In this document: piece by piece, positions 21,041 to 32,975 of the stretch
How the letters are laid out: every line of letters begins with the position of its first letter
How positions within the stretch are numbered: position 1 is the first letter of the stretch
Assembly: GCF_047511655.1 (NCBI RefSeq)
Contig: NC_133392.1
Span: forward strand, 162,864,542 to 162,928,541
Direction: 5' to 3'
DNA: 64,000 nt
DNA from: Castor canadensis
Lineage: Eukaryota; Chordata; Mammalia; Rodentia; Castoridae
The notes under the pieces: model-generated
Told to the model about the DNA's origin: nothing
What the model saw: the letters and a program-made list of their open reading frames with translations, nothing else
The model's database searches: none
Made by a program: the position numbers and the translations under genes

Positions 21041-24000
21041 CCTGGAGGCCTGTCAAGACTCCACCCTGCGGTAGCAGAAGCCCAAGGAAGCCCAGCACAC
21101 AAAGGGCTGATGTTTCCTGCAGCTTGGGACAGGCCAGAATTGGCTCATGGAGACAGACAAATGCTGAGGAGAACCCATCCCAAGCTACTGAGATCCTTCT
21201 ATCCCACCCATGCTGTTGTTTTAACAGACCAGGAGCAAGGAGTCCTCAAGAGACACAAGGTCCCAGCAGTGGCAGCTAAAACAAAGACCTGATACAAATG
21301 ACTAAAACTGGCACAGCCTGTGGGGGACACTGCTATTCTGTACCTCAGAGAAACGGGGCTGCACCCTCTGGAGCCCTTGGCAGACAGGACCCTTTCAGCA
21401 CCAGTAGGCTGAGTGCCCCCACAGACCCCTCATGAGAGGAGTGAGACCAACACACAGCCAGCAGGGAAGACAAAGCCTGGGAAGCAGCACCTGAGACAGG
21501 CAGCTCCAGGTCCGATCTGCTCCTATAGGAGCTGAGACTCCCAAGGTCACATTTCCAGGGGCTAAGAATCAAGTTTTGCTTAATGCAGAAAAGGCCCTGA
21601 AGCCCTGCTGTCTTCTTACCCCAGGCCTTGAGCCCTAGTGGGCTCCAGCAACAGACCATAGCCGACAGACTCCAGTTAGAAGATGCCAGGCTAGGCACCC
21701 AGTGTGAAGAGTCCACCCATGGATCCACCACATCTGATCCCTTTGGGTCATTAGCTTTACTTGGGCTTGTGATGGTATGCTTGTCCTAGTAGCTAGTGGT
21801 TCTGGCCTCCAGGTGTCCAGCATGTTGTCAACACTGATAAGAGCTCACTACCAGACTTGAGCTAGCAGCTTCTGTGGCAGTGAGGGTGCAGGGCCAGTTT
21901 AATGTTGGACCAAGTTAACTCTAGAGCTTCTCTCTTCCAGCCTTTTCACCGTTCTTAGGGTCATCTGTTCTCCAGTGTGTGTGGCCTACCCTACCCCCAT
22001 GTGCAGGGCACAGAGCAATGAGAGGTAGAGAAAAGCCCCTCAGCAGAGTCCAGGATCCCCACTGCCTGGCACCTGGCTGGGGCACCAAACGCAGATAGCA
22101 CAGCCCACCCTGAATGCATACTCTGCTAAGGACCCATTCATCAAATGCAGCCTCAACTCTTTTCAGGATGTTACCTTAGTCGGGGGAGGGCTTACTTGAA
22201 ACTGCATTGTTCTAGGGACAATCCAAGCCCCTTACGGCCTGAGATAGAAGGATGTGGGCACCTCTTTGAGGCTTTTCTGCAGCCTGGCTAGGGCCTGCAG
22301 GTAGGACCCAGAATATCTTGCAGGGTGTTGCTTGGCCACTCACCTCAAGAGACCCCAGGAGGCTACAAACTGGCACTTTGTAGGTCAGAGTCATCCTTGG
22401 GAAGAGGAGGGTCCTGTGTCCTGGCCACTTGAGCCCAGCATAACGGTCCCACCCCAAGCCCATAGATGGGTTGTTCTTTGGAGGGGCTGGTGGGTGTGGG
22501 AATGTTTGCAGACCAGCATGAGACTGGCCAAGGAGGGCTGAGCTGGAGTGAAACCTGCCCACAAAGGTTCTGCTCAGATTCCAGGGAAGGGCAAAGTGCC
22601 TGGCAGGTGGGATGCTAGGAGCCCTGTCCATGCTTCCTAATTGCCCTCCATGTCTCTATATTACTGTGGCCTGGAGGGCTGTGTCTTCAGACATCTGTTA
22701 CCACCCAGCCTGAGGTTCTTGCCTCTGAGGCACTTGGGGAGGGAGCATCCCTCTACTCTGGGCCTAGACCCCAAAGAAGTGCTGGGAAGCAAGGCCCCTG
22801 CCCTGGAGACAGGATGTGAGGAGAAGCATGGGCTGCAGGAGGGAGTCTGACCCAGTACCCCTCTACTCTGCAGCTGTATGTTCTCCAGAGCCACACTGTC
22901 TTGAACTACCTGCAGGTTCAGAATACTCTGGGCACAACTGAGGGACCTTGAGGCCAGTGAGGCCTCAAGTATTATTTCTGAAAAAGACATTGGCAGCAGC
23001 CAGAGAAAGTGGCATGGGGGACTGCCAGTTAAGCTCCCTGGGGATTCAGATAGGGCCCCCTCCTCTCATCCTGAATGGTCTCCACCCAGGCTTTTCCTGC
23101 TCATGCTCTTCTGGAGCCTGTCCCTCTCCTTCACTCTGTGGCAGGGATCACTCCAGCCACTTCCACGACCCTCACCGTGGCCCAGTCCCACCCCTCATTT
23201 CCTCACCTCACTCAGTGGTTAGCAGCACTGAGGTGCCCACAGCCAACCAGGGACAGTCAAGGAAGGGTCCACAGCATCATTAGGAGGTGAGCCTAGAAAT
23301 GACATCAGAGCCAGGAGTAACAGGACAGGAGCCTGGGGCTGCCTTGGCTCCAGGTTCCAGAGGAGCTGGCACAGACAGGCCTAGCAGGTGGTAGGTACTG
23401 ACAAAGAGGCCAGCAGGTGGGCCTTTGGGGACCTCATTCTCACTGTTTGGTTCAGAGTGACGGTACTGGCTAGGCTTCCCGCCCAGAGGGTGGAATGCCA
23501 GCCTGGAGCTGGCCCCAGAAAGTAGGCTAAGGTGAGACCCAAGGACATCTCCCACTCCAAAGCCCAGATTCTGGTTCCCTGCAGCCGCCTATGGGGAAAG
23601 TGGAGTTTCTGCCCAGGCAGCCAGCTGCATAAATACCTGTGCCTGCAGGAAAGAACTCCAGCCCTGGGGCCAGCAGAGCCAGATGTGGGTGTGCAACCTC
23701 CCATGTCGGTGATCTGAGGGACAGCAGAATAGTCAGCAGAATAACCAGCACCAGGTTGACAGGGTTGGGAAGCCAGGCCCAAGTCTGGGGAAAGCAGAAG
23801 AGACCTGGCCCTGGAGGGCCCCCTGCACTGACCATACCCTGTCCCTCAACGGGCATTGTCAGGGACTTGTGGCCAGGTCCATCTGTAGCCCTAGCAGTAG
23901 GGACAGTGGCAGGGTGAAAGGACACACCCCCCTGCACTCACCTGGCTAAGGTTCTGTGTCCAGCCCACCTCGGGACAGGGAAGGGATAAGGGCCTAGTTC

Positions 24001-25940
24001 AGGGAGTCCCCTGGGGCTGTGGAGTTAAGGCTGAGGAAACAGAAGGAGGCTGAGTCCCTTTGTGTACATGTTAGCACTCACATGTGTTAGCATGTTGGTA
24101 CATATGCCAACACATTCATTTGGGCTACTCTCAGCTTGCCTGCTGGTCAGGATGAGGGACCAGGTGGGTCTCCCTTGCTGCCCAAGTCCCTCCTACTGCT
24201 GTCCTGAGCCTCCCCAGGTCTTAGCCCCTCTGTCAGCAGGGGGTCAGCTTTCCCCAGGGTCTGTGCTGGGAGAAGGCAGCCCCACCATCCTCCTGCAGGG
24301 AGGCCTGGCACATTCCTAAAGCCTCAGCACACTTTTGCCTCTGGGCACTGGCTGTCCACCGGTTGCTCAGTGACCTCAGAGCTTGGATATTCCCAGGAGC
24401 CTTCTGGAGGATGTTTCCAGAGGAGCCTGGACACAAGGCACTTCCTGAGGTGGCATGTGACTCCGAGTCATCACCCTCCTTACATAGCATTTGCTGTGCT
24501 GGGCCCTCAGACGTCTCCCTCACAGAACCCCCATTCCCTCTCTGAGCCTCGCCTTCCACCCCACCTCCATACTTTCCTGGGTCCCACCTCTTCTCTAGTC
24601 TCCATACTTCCCTAGGCCCTGCCCCTTCCAGGCCCCTACCCTTTATCCCCTCTCTAGGCTCCACCCCCTGGATGAATTCCCCTCTGGATGAATCCTCATT
24701 CCTCTTGGAACAGGCAGGGAGGAGTCCCTTCCTGAGCTCGGGTCCCCCATTTTAGGGCATCACCCTCAGCCCTCTTTTGTCACCCACATCTCAGCTCCCT
24801 TGGGAGTCTTGGTCTTGGGCACCAGGATGTCCTGTGTGGCTTCTGGTGGGTCTGGCCACTTAGGTGGTCAGTGGGACCGTGCAGGTGGTGAGTGCCCTGA
24901 GGCCATCCCTTTCCCCAGGATAAGGCCCTTCCAGCAGCATCCCCTCCCCACAGTCCCATGAATGGGCTTAGGTATCAGGACCCCAGTGTCCACTGTGCTT
25001 GGCCAGTAGGCAGAGAAGCCTTGGAGGGAGTGAGAGCCTGGCCTGACAGAAGGGGGTGGGGAGCACAAAAGTCCATTGGAAGGAGCTAAGGCTGGTCAGC
25101 AGGAACATTTTGGCATACACTGGGCCCCAGGGCAGGCCAGGGAGCCACTTGTGTCACTATCCACTCCTTTGTCCACCTTAGCCCCAGATTCAGTCCTCAT
25201 TGCTCTGTAGTCTGTCAAGGCCCTGTGTCACCTGGTCAAAGTTGGTCTCCATCTTCAGAAACTTTCTAGGCCCTTAACTGGGTTGGGAGCTTCCTGAAGC
25301 CCTACACCACAGTGTGTAATGGAGGGTGCTCCAGCAAGCACTCACCACAAGCCGTTGTGGCCAGCCTGAGTCTCTAACATCCTCACTGTGACCCCACCCT
25401 TAAGGCTGCTGCCCAGCCCTGACCTCTCACCCCATTTCCCGAACCCAAGGGCAGGGAGTTCCCTCCAAGGGCTCTAAGCCAGGGACAGGGTGTTGAGGCA
25501 ACAGCAGACAAAGCTGTGTGTGAGAGTCAGGCACGTATGTGGGAGAGGCAGGAGAGGAAGGGGCAGGGATGGGGGTTGCAGGGGAGGGCACCAGTGGGTA
25601 CAGGTGGACATGGGGGAGAGAAGCCATGAGAAGCTGGACTATAACTCTTGAGAGTATATGTGAGATTAGTGGAGGGTCCTTGCTAGGAGGTCCCACAGGA
25701 ACCAGGCGGCAGGGACCTGGGACAAGGTGGGCAGACCTGCTTCCCAAAGGAGGAGGGGCTTCATCTGAGCATCCATCCCCAGGCCACAGAGGTCTGTGCT
25801 GACCCCAGACCCACCCAGGCTCTAGCTTTCACTTTGGTTCCTCTCTCTCCTGTGCCTGACCTGTGCCTCCTGCACCTGACAGGACAGGAGGCCAGCCAAT
25901 CCCTGAGGCCCAGGGTGGCACTCCTGGCCTCCATGACCTG
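21041..25940. other. C1orf159 3' UTR and intergenic DNA, no further gene recognised
   Basis: The 3' UTR must begin at 21041. I do not see a canonical AATAAA close by, so the 3' end is not placed. The rest is GC-rich unique-looking sequence with no domain-bearing frame I recognise on either strand and strikingly few SINEs compared with the first 13 kb. Confidence 0.4.
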
Positions 25941-25945
25941 GAGGG

Positions 25946-25953
25946 TATAAATA
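25946..25953 (+). promoter_or_regulatory. TATA box of RNF223
   Basis: TATAAATA in a G/C-rich setting, about 30 bp before the presumed start of the non-coding exon that ends at the 26259 donor. Unlike C1orf159 this promoter has no CpG island, which suits a tissue-restricted gene. Confidence 0.6.
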
Positions 25954-25975
25954 CATCTGCTTGGGAGCTCACGCC

Positions 25976-26259
25976 CTGAGAATTCTCACCTGCCTCAGAC
26001 AGCGAGCTCCACGCCTGGACAAGCACACGCACCCTGCTGCATACACTGACAGCAGAGGGTGCACTGGCCAGACCGGTGCCACGGGACAGCTGCTGGCCGC
26101 TGGCCCATAGAGGAACACTTGCCAGGTGGAACAGAGGCCAGCTTGGACCCAGAGAAGAGAGAGTGAACACTGCTGGAGCCGGGGAGCCCAGAGGCTCAGA
26201 GTCCCGCTGTGGCTGACAGAGAGGATCATGCCCAGGATCCACTGACCCCCAACTGCCAG
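25976..26259 (+). other. RNF223: Probable non-coding exon 1 of RNF223
   Basis: It lies about 25-30 bp after the TATA box and ends at a strong donor (aactgccag|gtaagg). The acceptor just before the RNF223 start codon (tctatcttgcag, exon from 27603) would pair with it. The start point is estimated from TATA spacing. Confidence 0.55.
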
Positions 26260-27611
26260 GTAAGGCCAACTCAGCCTGTCCTCACCCTCCACCTTTGCAG
26301 CCTTGGGGTGGGGTCTCTCCCAGGAGGGTAAGGCCTGGTGCCGAGAAACTGGGCCTGTGGGGGAGCCCAGGCAGTGGGAGGATAGTTCCAAGACCCCCTA
26401 GATTCTGCCCAGGCCACTGTTGTCCCCAGGAAGTGGTGACATCACCTGCCAGGAGCCTGCGGCCATCATGACATCACAGTGTGATGTCAGGTGACTCACA
26501 TGGTCCCGGTGACGACTCAGCAACACCTGAGCCATTCCACCCACCCACCTGGGACTAACCAGCAAGTTAGGGTCTAGTCAGGCAAGGTAAGGGGTCATCT
26601 CTGCTCCCTGGCTTCTATGGTGTTGCATGGCCAGGGCTTTTGTGATAAAATACAAGTCATCCCTTTACCTACCTTATTCCTGGCAGGACTCCTGTAGCTC
26701 TCTGGGGTGGAGACCTGGCTCATGGGAGGGGCAGCAGGCAGGACCAGGCAGGCCTCTGGTCAGCATCTCTGTGGCCTCTTTCAAGGAAGTGGGGTGGGCT
26801 GTGGAAGAAGGAGACCTGGATCCTCTAGCATCCCACTGCCTACTCCACAGGCAGTTATTGTGACCCTGGGGTTACCTGTGATTTGGGGAAGGGGAACAGA
26901 AGATGGCTGAGGTTGCCACACCCTATTCCTCTGGCCATGGGTTGGGGGCATTTCCAGTCCTTGGCCACTGGCATCAGACCCTGTTTCCAGTCAAACAAGC
27001 TGGCCCAGCAGGTTCCAGGCTGCAGCCTGGAAAAATCCTCCTTCAGGCCCCAGGATGAGCTCAGCTGCTCTCTGACCCGGAGACCTGAACCCTATCCTCA
27101 CACAGCTGCCTGCAACTCAGGTGTGTGCTGACTAAACAGAACACTGGGATCTGAGTTCAAACCCACCTTACCTGACCCACCACAGGCAGCCCTTAAGCCC
27201 TCAAGGGTCTTGGCTCCCCCTGGCTCTGAGTCTAGTGATGCTGAACTGTGCCACCTTAGAACTGCCTGCTCCACATGCATGACATAGGCCCAGCCCTGCA
27301 GAGTCTACACATAAATACTATGGCCCACTATGGTGGGCCACTGTGAATATCAGCATGATGGGGGTCAATGCAGCTGTCAACACACAGCCTCCATTTCTGG
27401 AACCCCTCTGAGTCACCCAGGCCTGGGGTACCATGAGATGCTCGCCCCTGTGATGAGTGGAGGAGGGCAGGTTGCAATTTGGGCACAGTGTCCACAGTTG
27501 GACAGTGTCCATCCATGGGATCTTCGGAGCTGATGCTGGGTAAAAGAAAAGGAGAGGCTGAATTCCTCTCTGGGGTCCCTCACAGTGGTCTCTATCTTGC
27601 AGCTCAGAGCC

Positions 27612-28433
27612 ATGTCATCAGGACAGGAGATGTGGCACACAGCTATGCCACCCCCCCGCCGGAGCAGCTCCACAGGCACTGTGCCCAGGTCCCCTGCCCC
27701 TGTCGGCAGCTCTAGGTCTCCCAGCTCTGCTGGCAGTCCCAGGTCCCCAGGTCTTGCTAGCAGTCCTAGGTCCCCTGGTACACCAGGCTCAGAGAAAGTG
27801 GCCTCCCCGTTGGAGTGTTCCATATGCTTCTCAGGCTATGACAACATTTTCAAGACACCCAAGGAGCTCTCCTGCACCCATGTCTTCTGCCTGGAGTGTC
27901 TGGCCCGGCTGGTGGCTGCCCAGCCAACAGGCCACCCGGGCAGCGGGGTCATGCCCTGTCCATTCTGCCGGGAACCCACAGCTGTGCCAGCCGCCGGGGC
28001 TCCTGCACTACGCACCAGCCGCCAGCTGCAGGCCAAGATGCCAGAGCACCTGCGGTGGGAGGAGCCTGTGTGGCTTGAGGGCACCAAGCTGTGCTGCCAC
28101 CCACAGCCAGCCACACCTGGCCGCGAGGCGCCTGGTTTCGTATGTATTGATGTGGGCCTGAGTAAGCCTGCTGAGCCCACCCCACCTGCACCTGCTCCAG
28201 AACCTGCCCCCTGCCGGGGCTGCCTGGCCCGCTGCTGGGCACGCTGTGGGGACTGGCGGCGTGTGGCTCTGGTCTCAGCACTGCTGTTGGTGCTGTTCTG
28301 CGTGGTGCTGTGGCCTGTGCAGTGTGCACTCAGGACTGGAAATCTGCACTGCCTCCCCCGGCCCCCCACAGCCACCGCCACGGCCACCGCCATTGCTGAT
28401 GTCTTCTCCCTCAGGTCCCTGGCCAGCGATTAG
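27612..28433 (+). CDS. RNF223: RNF223, RING-finger membrane protein (273 aa, single coding exon)
   Basis: A putative E3 ubiquitin ligase anchored in a membrane. The start MSSGQEMWHTAMPPPRR matches remembered human RNF223 (MSSGQQVWHTAVPPPRR). It lies nine bases after an acceptor at 27601-27602, which removes an upstream in-frame ATG at 27585. Layout: Ser/Pro-rich N-terminus with SPRSPG-type repeats (residues about 26-62); C3HC4 RING at residues 69-119 (ECSIC, SCTH, FCLEC, CPFC all present); middle region with CWARCGDWRR; a hydrophobic helix at about 218-236 (VALVSALLLVLFCVVLW); short C-terminal tail. Human RNF223 is, as I recall, 249 aa; the extra length here is mostly in the Ser/Pro repeats and the Ala/Thr tail. 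The order C1orf159-RNF223-AGRN supports the assignment. E3 activity is inferred from the RING only. Confidence 0.95.
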   Translation: MSSGQEMWHTAMPPPRRSSSTGTVPRSPAPVGSSRSPSSAGSPRSPGLASSPRSPGTPGSEKVASPLECSICFSGYDNIFKTPKELSCTHVFCLECLARLVAAQPTGHPGSGVMPCPFCREPTAVPAAGAPALRTSRQLQAKMPEHLRWEEPVWLEGTKLCCHPQPATPGREAPGFVCIDVGLSKPAEPTPPAPAPEPAPCRGCLARCWARCGDWRRVALVSALLLVLFCVVLWPVQCALRTGNLHCLPRPPTATATATAIADVFSLRSLASD

Positions 28434-28958
28434 GGGTCACCAGCCTGGGCTGGGCCAGGTCATCCCCCCTACCTGAGAACCAGGGTAGGTCCCTGATCCA
28501 CTGGGGTCAAGGACACAGCAGCTCTGGATGTCCCCCAGAGCCCCAGTGAGAACCTACTTGGGCCCCTTACTCACTGAGGCTGGGACCCAATGAGATGGAC
28601 AAAAGAGTCCCCAAAGGCTCCAAGAACCCACAGGCTCCCACAGCCCCAGAGACTACCTCTGGCCCCTGTCTCATAGATGGGGAAAGGCGTCCAGGAGTCC
28701 TCGCTGGGCCTCTGCTCCTCTGAAGACACAGAATTGCCAAGAATGGAGGGGCTCACCAGCCCTCCTTCCATGTGACATTTCACCAGGGTCTTCCCCAGGC
28801 CCCTTTTCCGGGCAGAGCTGTCCCCTTCTGCTGGGTAGAGGCTCTAGGCTTGCACTCTGACCAGGAATCAGAGTACAGAGGCAGAGCAGTCCCTGTGGCC
28901 AAGCCACTGCAGGAACTTCCCAGCCATTCCTCCCACCCTGGCAAATGATACATTTTAA

Positions 28959-28964
28959 AATAAA
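28959..28964 (+). terminator. RNF223 polyadenylation signal
   Basis: AATAAA about 525 bp after the RNF223 stop, in an AT-rich patch inside otherwise GC-rich DNA. It implies a 3' UTR ending near 28,980. Confidence 0.7.
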
Positions 28965-28984
28965 TTATTTTATATCTGCCTTTG

Positions 28985-30770
28985 GTAAAATGTATTCACC
29001 CTGTGGCCCCACCACCACTCAAGTCTCTCCCACCAGAAAGTCACGCCCTGCCAATCCCATCCAGTTTACACAACTGGATCATGGTGGGACCAAGGTTTGG
29101 GGGACTAACCTTTGTCCCCCTTCTGACTTCAAATGGGTGGGGCACTTCTGGGCTTGGTTGCCACCCAGCACCATGAAGCTCCCCAAAGGAGATGGGAGAA
29201 TTCCAGAGCACAGGGGTAGGGCAGGCAGGACCAGGGTGGAGCCTCATCTGGTTCAGAGCCCAGGGTCTCTAAAGGTCCCTTCCTTTCCCATCCCTTGTGG
29301 CGCTTGGAGGTACACAAGCCCTGTGGCCCTATTGGGAACCCTTTTTAGAGCCACAGGACATACCACCTGAAGCAAGCCTAAAAAAGCTCCCCAAGCGCAG
29401 AGGTGGTGACCACCAGAGGGTGTCTGAAGACCCACAGACCATAGCCCCTTCATCCTCCCTGACTGATGGAGTCGCAAAGGGCAGCACCACACAGGCCAGA
29501 CAGAATCCTGCCTATCTCCATCCCCACCCTGGTCTGCCATCAGCCCCAGGATCTTGCATCTCCAGGCAGACGTGGCCAGAAGAGCCCAGGCCATCCAGTT
29601 TGTGCAGGTCTCAGCCTCCTCACCAGATCCCAAGGCCCAGGTACTTACTATTCTAGTCAGCCTCTGGCTGGGGTGGGAAGGGGGCTCCAGGAGACCCTGG
29701 ACAAGCTGGGTCCAGCTGTGGAGACTCACACACACCCCTGGCCCAGGCCCCAGAAAAGACACAGAACTGAGAACATAACTTTACTAAAGGCACTTTACTG
29801 ATGGGGCTACAAAGTCACAGACACCTGTGAGGGGGGAGGGTGGTTCACGGGCCACTGGCCAGTGACAGCACAATGTGTCACATGTAGTCATGTACACATG
29901 GAGCCACACCCTTATTACTGGCAGGGCCAGGGATATGAGGCTACATATGGTCACATGAGCATCTCACACGTGCCCTCATTCCACAAGCCTTATCCACTAG
30001 GGGCTGAGTCACCACCAGGGCCATGTCCCAGACCACCCTGATGTGGGCAGAGCTGAAGAGGATCCAGGAAAGCTGGGCTTGAAAACTGGTAGCTACAGTT
30101 AGGACAGGCACAGTCTGTCCCTGTCACATCACACATAGGCCAACAAAAAGTGACTGAATTGTGGTACACACAGGTTCACACACGGTCACTGGTCACAGCC
30201 CTGTAGCCCTTTTCCACTCCTCTTCCAGATGAGTGCTAGAAACCCAGCAAGGGCACTAAGATTTCTCGACTGCTCCTCCCATGGCTGGGCCCCAGGTCTG
30301 GTTAGCAGGTCTGAGGAGCGAACTCCAGGACCCCTCCTACAGCGCTCTAAGTGACTTAAAGCAGTGCTCTAATGTCCTGAAGCAGCTCTTTGAGGAAGTA
30401 GATGCTGGCAGTATCGGGCAGGAGACCACTTCCCCTATCCCGCCCCTCTGGTGCACCGGGACGCACCTGGAGCCCCTTAACACTCAAGGCTCAGCAGGTT
30501 CTGGTACTGGGTCGTGAGGTGGAGCAGCGGGTCAGCCGGCTTCCGCACGGTTCCACCCTTACACTCCGCGCGGACTCCTCTAGCCTCCGACGCCTCCACC
30601 CCACGCCGCCAGTGTGCAGGACGGCACGGGTCGGGGGTTGTGGCGGCCCTGGGCACCCGGGTTCAGACAGTCGCATTTCTCCAGGGGCTTGCGCTGGGGG
30701 CGGGGCCGCCGGTCACCATGGTGATGGTGACGCCCACGTACGCTCCGTCCGGCTCGGGCCTCGCCCTCAC
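28985..30770. other. Intergenic, no gene recognised
   Basis: No exon is supported here. The right part (from about 30,480) becomes CpG-rich and may hold the decayed 3' exons of the SHP-like fossil on the minus strand: a short frame ending TQYQNLLSLEC then stop lies at about 30,490-30,545, but its relation to a SHP tail is not shown. Confidence 0.35.
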
Positions 30771-32624
30771 CTGCCCGTGCAGGCGCAGCGCCTTGGCTGT
30801 GCTACTGCCGCGCTAGATACCCTAGGTTGTACTGGGCCTCGGCCTGCACCATCCCAGAGTGCTGCACCCACGTCAGCGACCATTTGTGGGACGTCGATGT
30901 CGCAGTCTCCAGCTCTGGTGGACCTGTGAACTCAGGGAGACTGGCGGGGCCGGTGGGCGAGGGCAGTGCCGACCGACAGGGGCCTGGCTCGAGGGCGCGG
31001 ACAGGGATGTGGCCTGAAGGGCGTGGCCAGTGCGGAAGATGGGACTGGAAGGACTGGACCAACAGGCGGGGCCATTAGGCGGGACCAGAGGGCAGAGCCA
31101 GTGGGAAGGGTCTGTGGAGTGGGCCGAAGGGAGACGGTTAGGGAGGGCGGGGCCTCGGGGAGGGCCTCATCTTGCCTGCAGATGGCATCGACTAGGATAT
31201 CAATCACCGTGAAGGCGCCAGTGCGTCCCATGCCACCGCGGCGAAGAACCAGGTGTACTGTTGGCGAGTTCCTGCGGTCCATCCTGGGCCTTCCCTGCAA
31301 TTCACCACCATGGGCCCAGCGTCAAGCTCGCGCGGCTCTGGGCACTGCTCACCTCATCCAGGAAGCGGAAGACCACAAGGGATCGGCGGGGACTCAGTGG
31401 TCAGGTCAGCTGAAGTATCGGAGTGCTTCACCAAGAGCGGCGCTCCTCCTGGGCAGGAAAGGAAGCAGTGGTGAGCCCGAGCCCCAGCCTGTCGGGTCAG
31501 CTCCCAAGTGGAGCTACTCACAGGGTCAGAGCGTGGTACTGGGATCCCCATGGGAGGGACACAGAAATGAGCTGAGAGAAGTGACCAGGTGGAGGGATAG
31601 GCCAGGGCCAAGCAGGAGGGGTAGGGAGGGAAGGAGAGACTTGGTGGGGGGGATGGCAGAGACCCCCCAGGTGCCTTCTGTGGTCAGGGGAGGAAGGGCA
31701 AGATTGGGGACACAGTTCTATTTAGGAAGAGACACCATGAGAAATTCCTAGGGTCCTGCAGGACTCTCTCAGAGGTTGTTAGATACTGGTGGGCTTTGTG
31801 GAAGGGGTAAGGAGGAGGAACTGGGACAGAAATAGATACGCATCAATGCCTAAGAGAGAGAGAGATGTAGGGACAGGCAGATGTGAGTGTAGCTGCCACA
31901 TCTGATGCACACATACACAATAACCCTGGTGCTTAGCCATGTTGCACACATGCATGCAACCGCACCCTCAGCTCTACCAGAAACACTTATCCTGGGGGAT
32001 AGTGCTTTTTATCAGCCTGCCCAGGAGACCACCAGTGCCCTTGCCTCTGAGTCCTGCAGAGACACACACAAGCACATGCAGTCACGAGGCTCTTGGTGCC
32101 CTCTACACCAGCATCCCACAGGCTCCTGTTCTAGTCAGGAGGGTTGTTCCCTTGACCAGCTGAAGAGGCAAGGCTGGATCAGCCACCACACAGGATGACT
32201 CAAAGGACTCCTATCCAGCCTCACCCCACCCTCCTGGTGGTCATGATAATGACATGTGTGTTCTGGTGGACTGTGGTCAAGAAGGCAGCCACTTTTGGTC
32301 ACTCTGAAAGGGGTGGGTATCAACTACCTGCTGAGACAAACCTAAATCTATGCAAATGTCATGCAAAGTAGTCCAGATGGCTCAAACACTGCTCCTCACC
32401 TTGAGGGTAGGAATGGCCTTAGGACCAGCACTCGGTCCAGCTGCCCTTGGGCATTGCCATTACCCAACCAGTAGCCTTCAGTCCTCTGTTCCTGACCTGC
32501 TAGCAGGAGTCCAAGCTAAAGGGACTGGGGTGACTGGCACGTGGCCAGATGGGTTTCAAGATGTCCGGTGTGAAACAGGCCCTCACAGGAAAGGACTCCC
32601 ACATATGCACATGAAGGAGCCCTG

Positions 32625-32822
32625 GGGAAGCCAAGGGCTGGTGGCTCATACCTGGAATTCTAGCTACTAAGGAGGCAGAGATCAGGAAGATCTCAGTTCG
32701 AAGCCAGCCTGGGCAAATGGTTCGTGAGACCCTATCTCAAAAAAACCTTCACAATGAAGGGCTGACGGAGTGGCTCATGGTGTAGGCTCTGCATTCAAAC
32801 CGCAGTACTACAAGAAAAAAAA
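32625..32822 (+). repeat. Compound B1/ID-like SINE
   Basis: ggtggctcatacctggaatt to the A-rich tail near 32822, with a shortened ID-like half. It lies in an intron of the SHP-like fossil. Confidence 0.75.
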
Positions 32823-32884
32823 TAGAGCCCTGGGCCTTACAGGGAAGGGTGATTTATGTATGTATGCATGTATGTATTATTTAT

Positions 32885-32975
32885 TTGTTTATTGGCAGTT
32901 CTGGGGGTTGAACACATGGCATAAAGCTAGCTAGCAGGCATTCTAACACTTGAGCATGCCTATAGTTCTAAGAAA
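32885..32975 (-). repeat. ID-like SINE, reverse orientation
   Basis: Reversed body: ttctgggggttgaacacatg, then gcaggcattctaacacttga. Confidence 0.55.

Noticed and set aside
27836-28393. 185-aa minus-strand open frame opposite RNF223
   Set aside because: Shadow of the RNF223 coding exon; no recognisable protein and it lies wholly antisense to the RING and membrane segments.
30966-31751. 261-aa plus-strand open frame
   Set aside because: It lies antisense to the SHP-like exons 11-12 in a CpG-rich region. The minus-strand match to a known family explains the sequence better.
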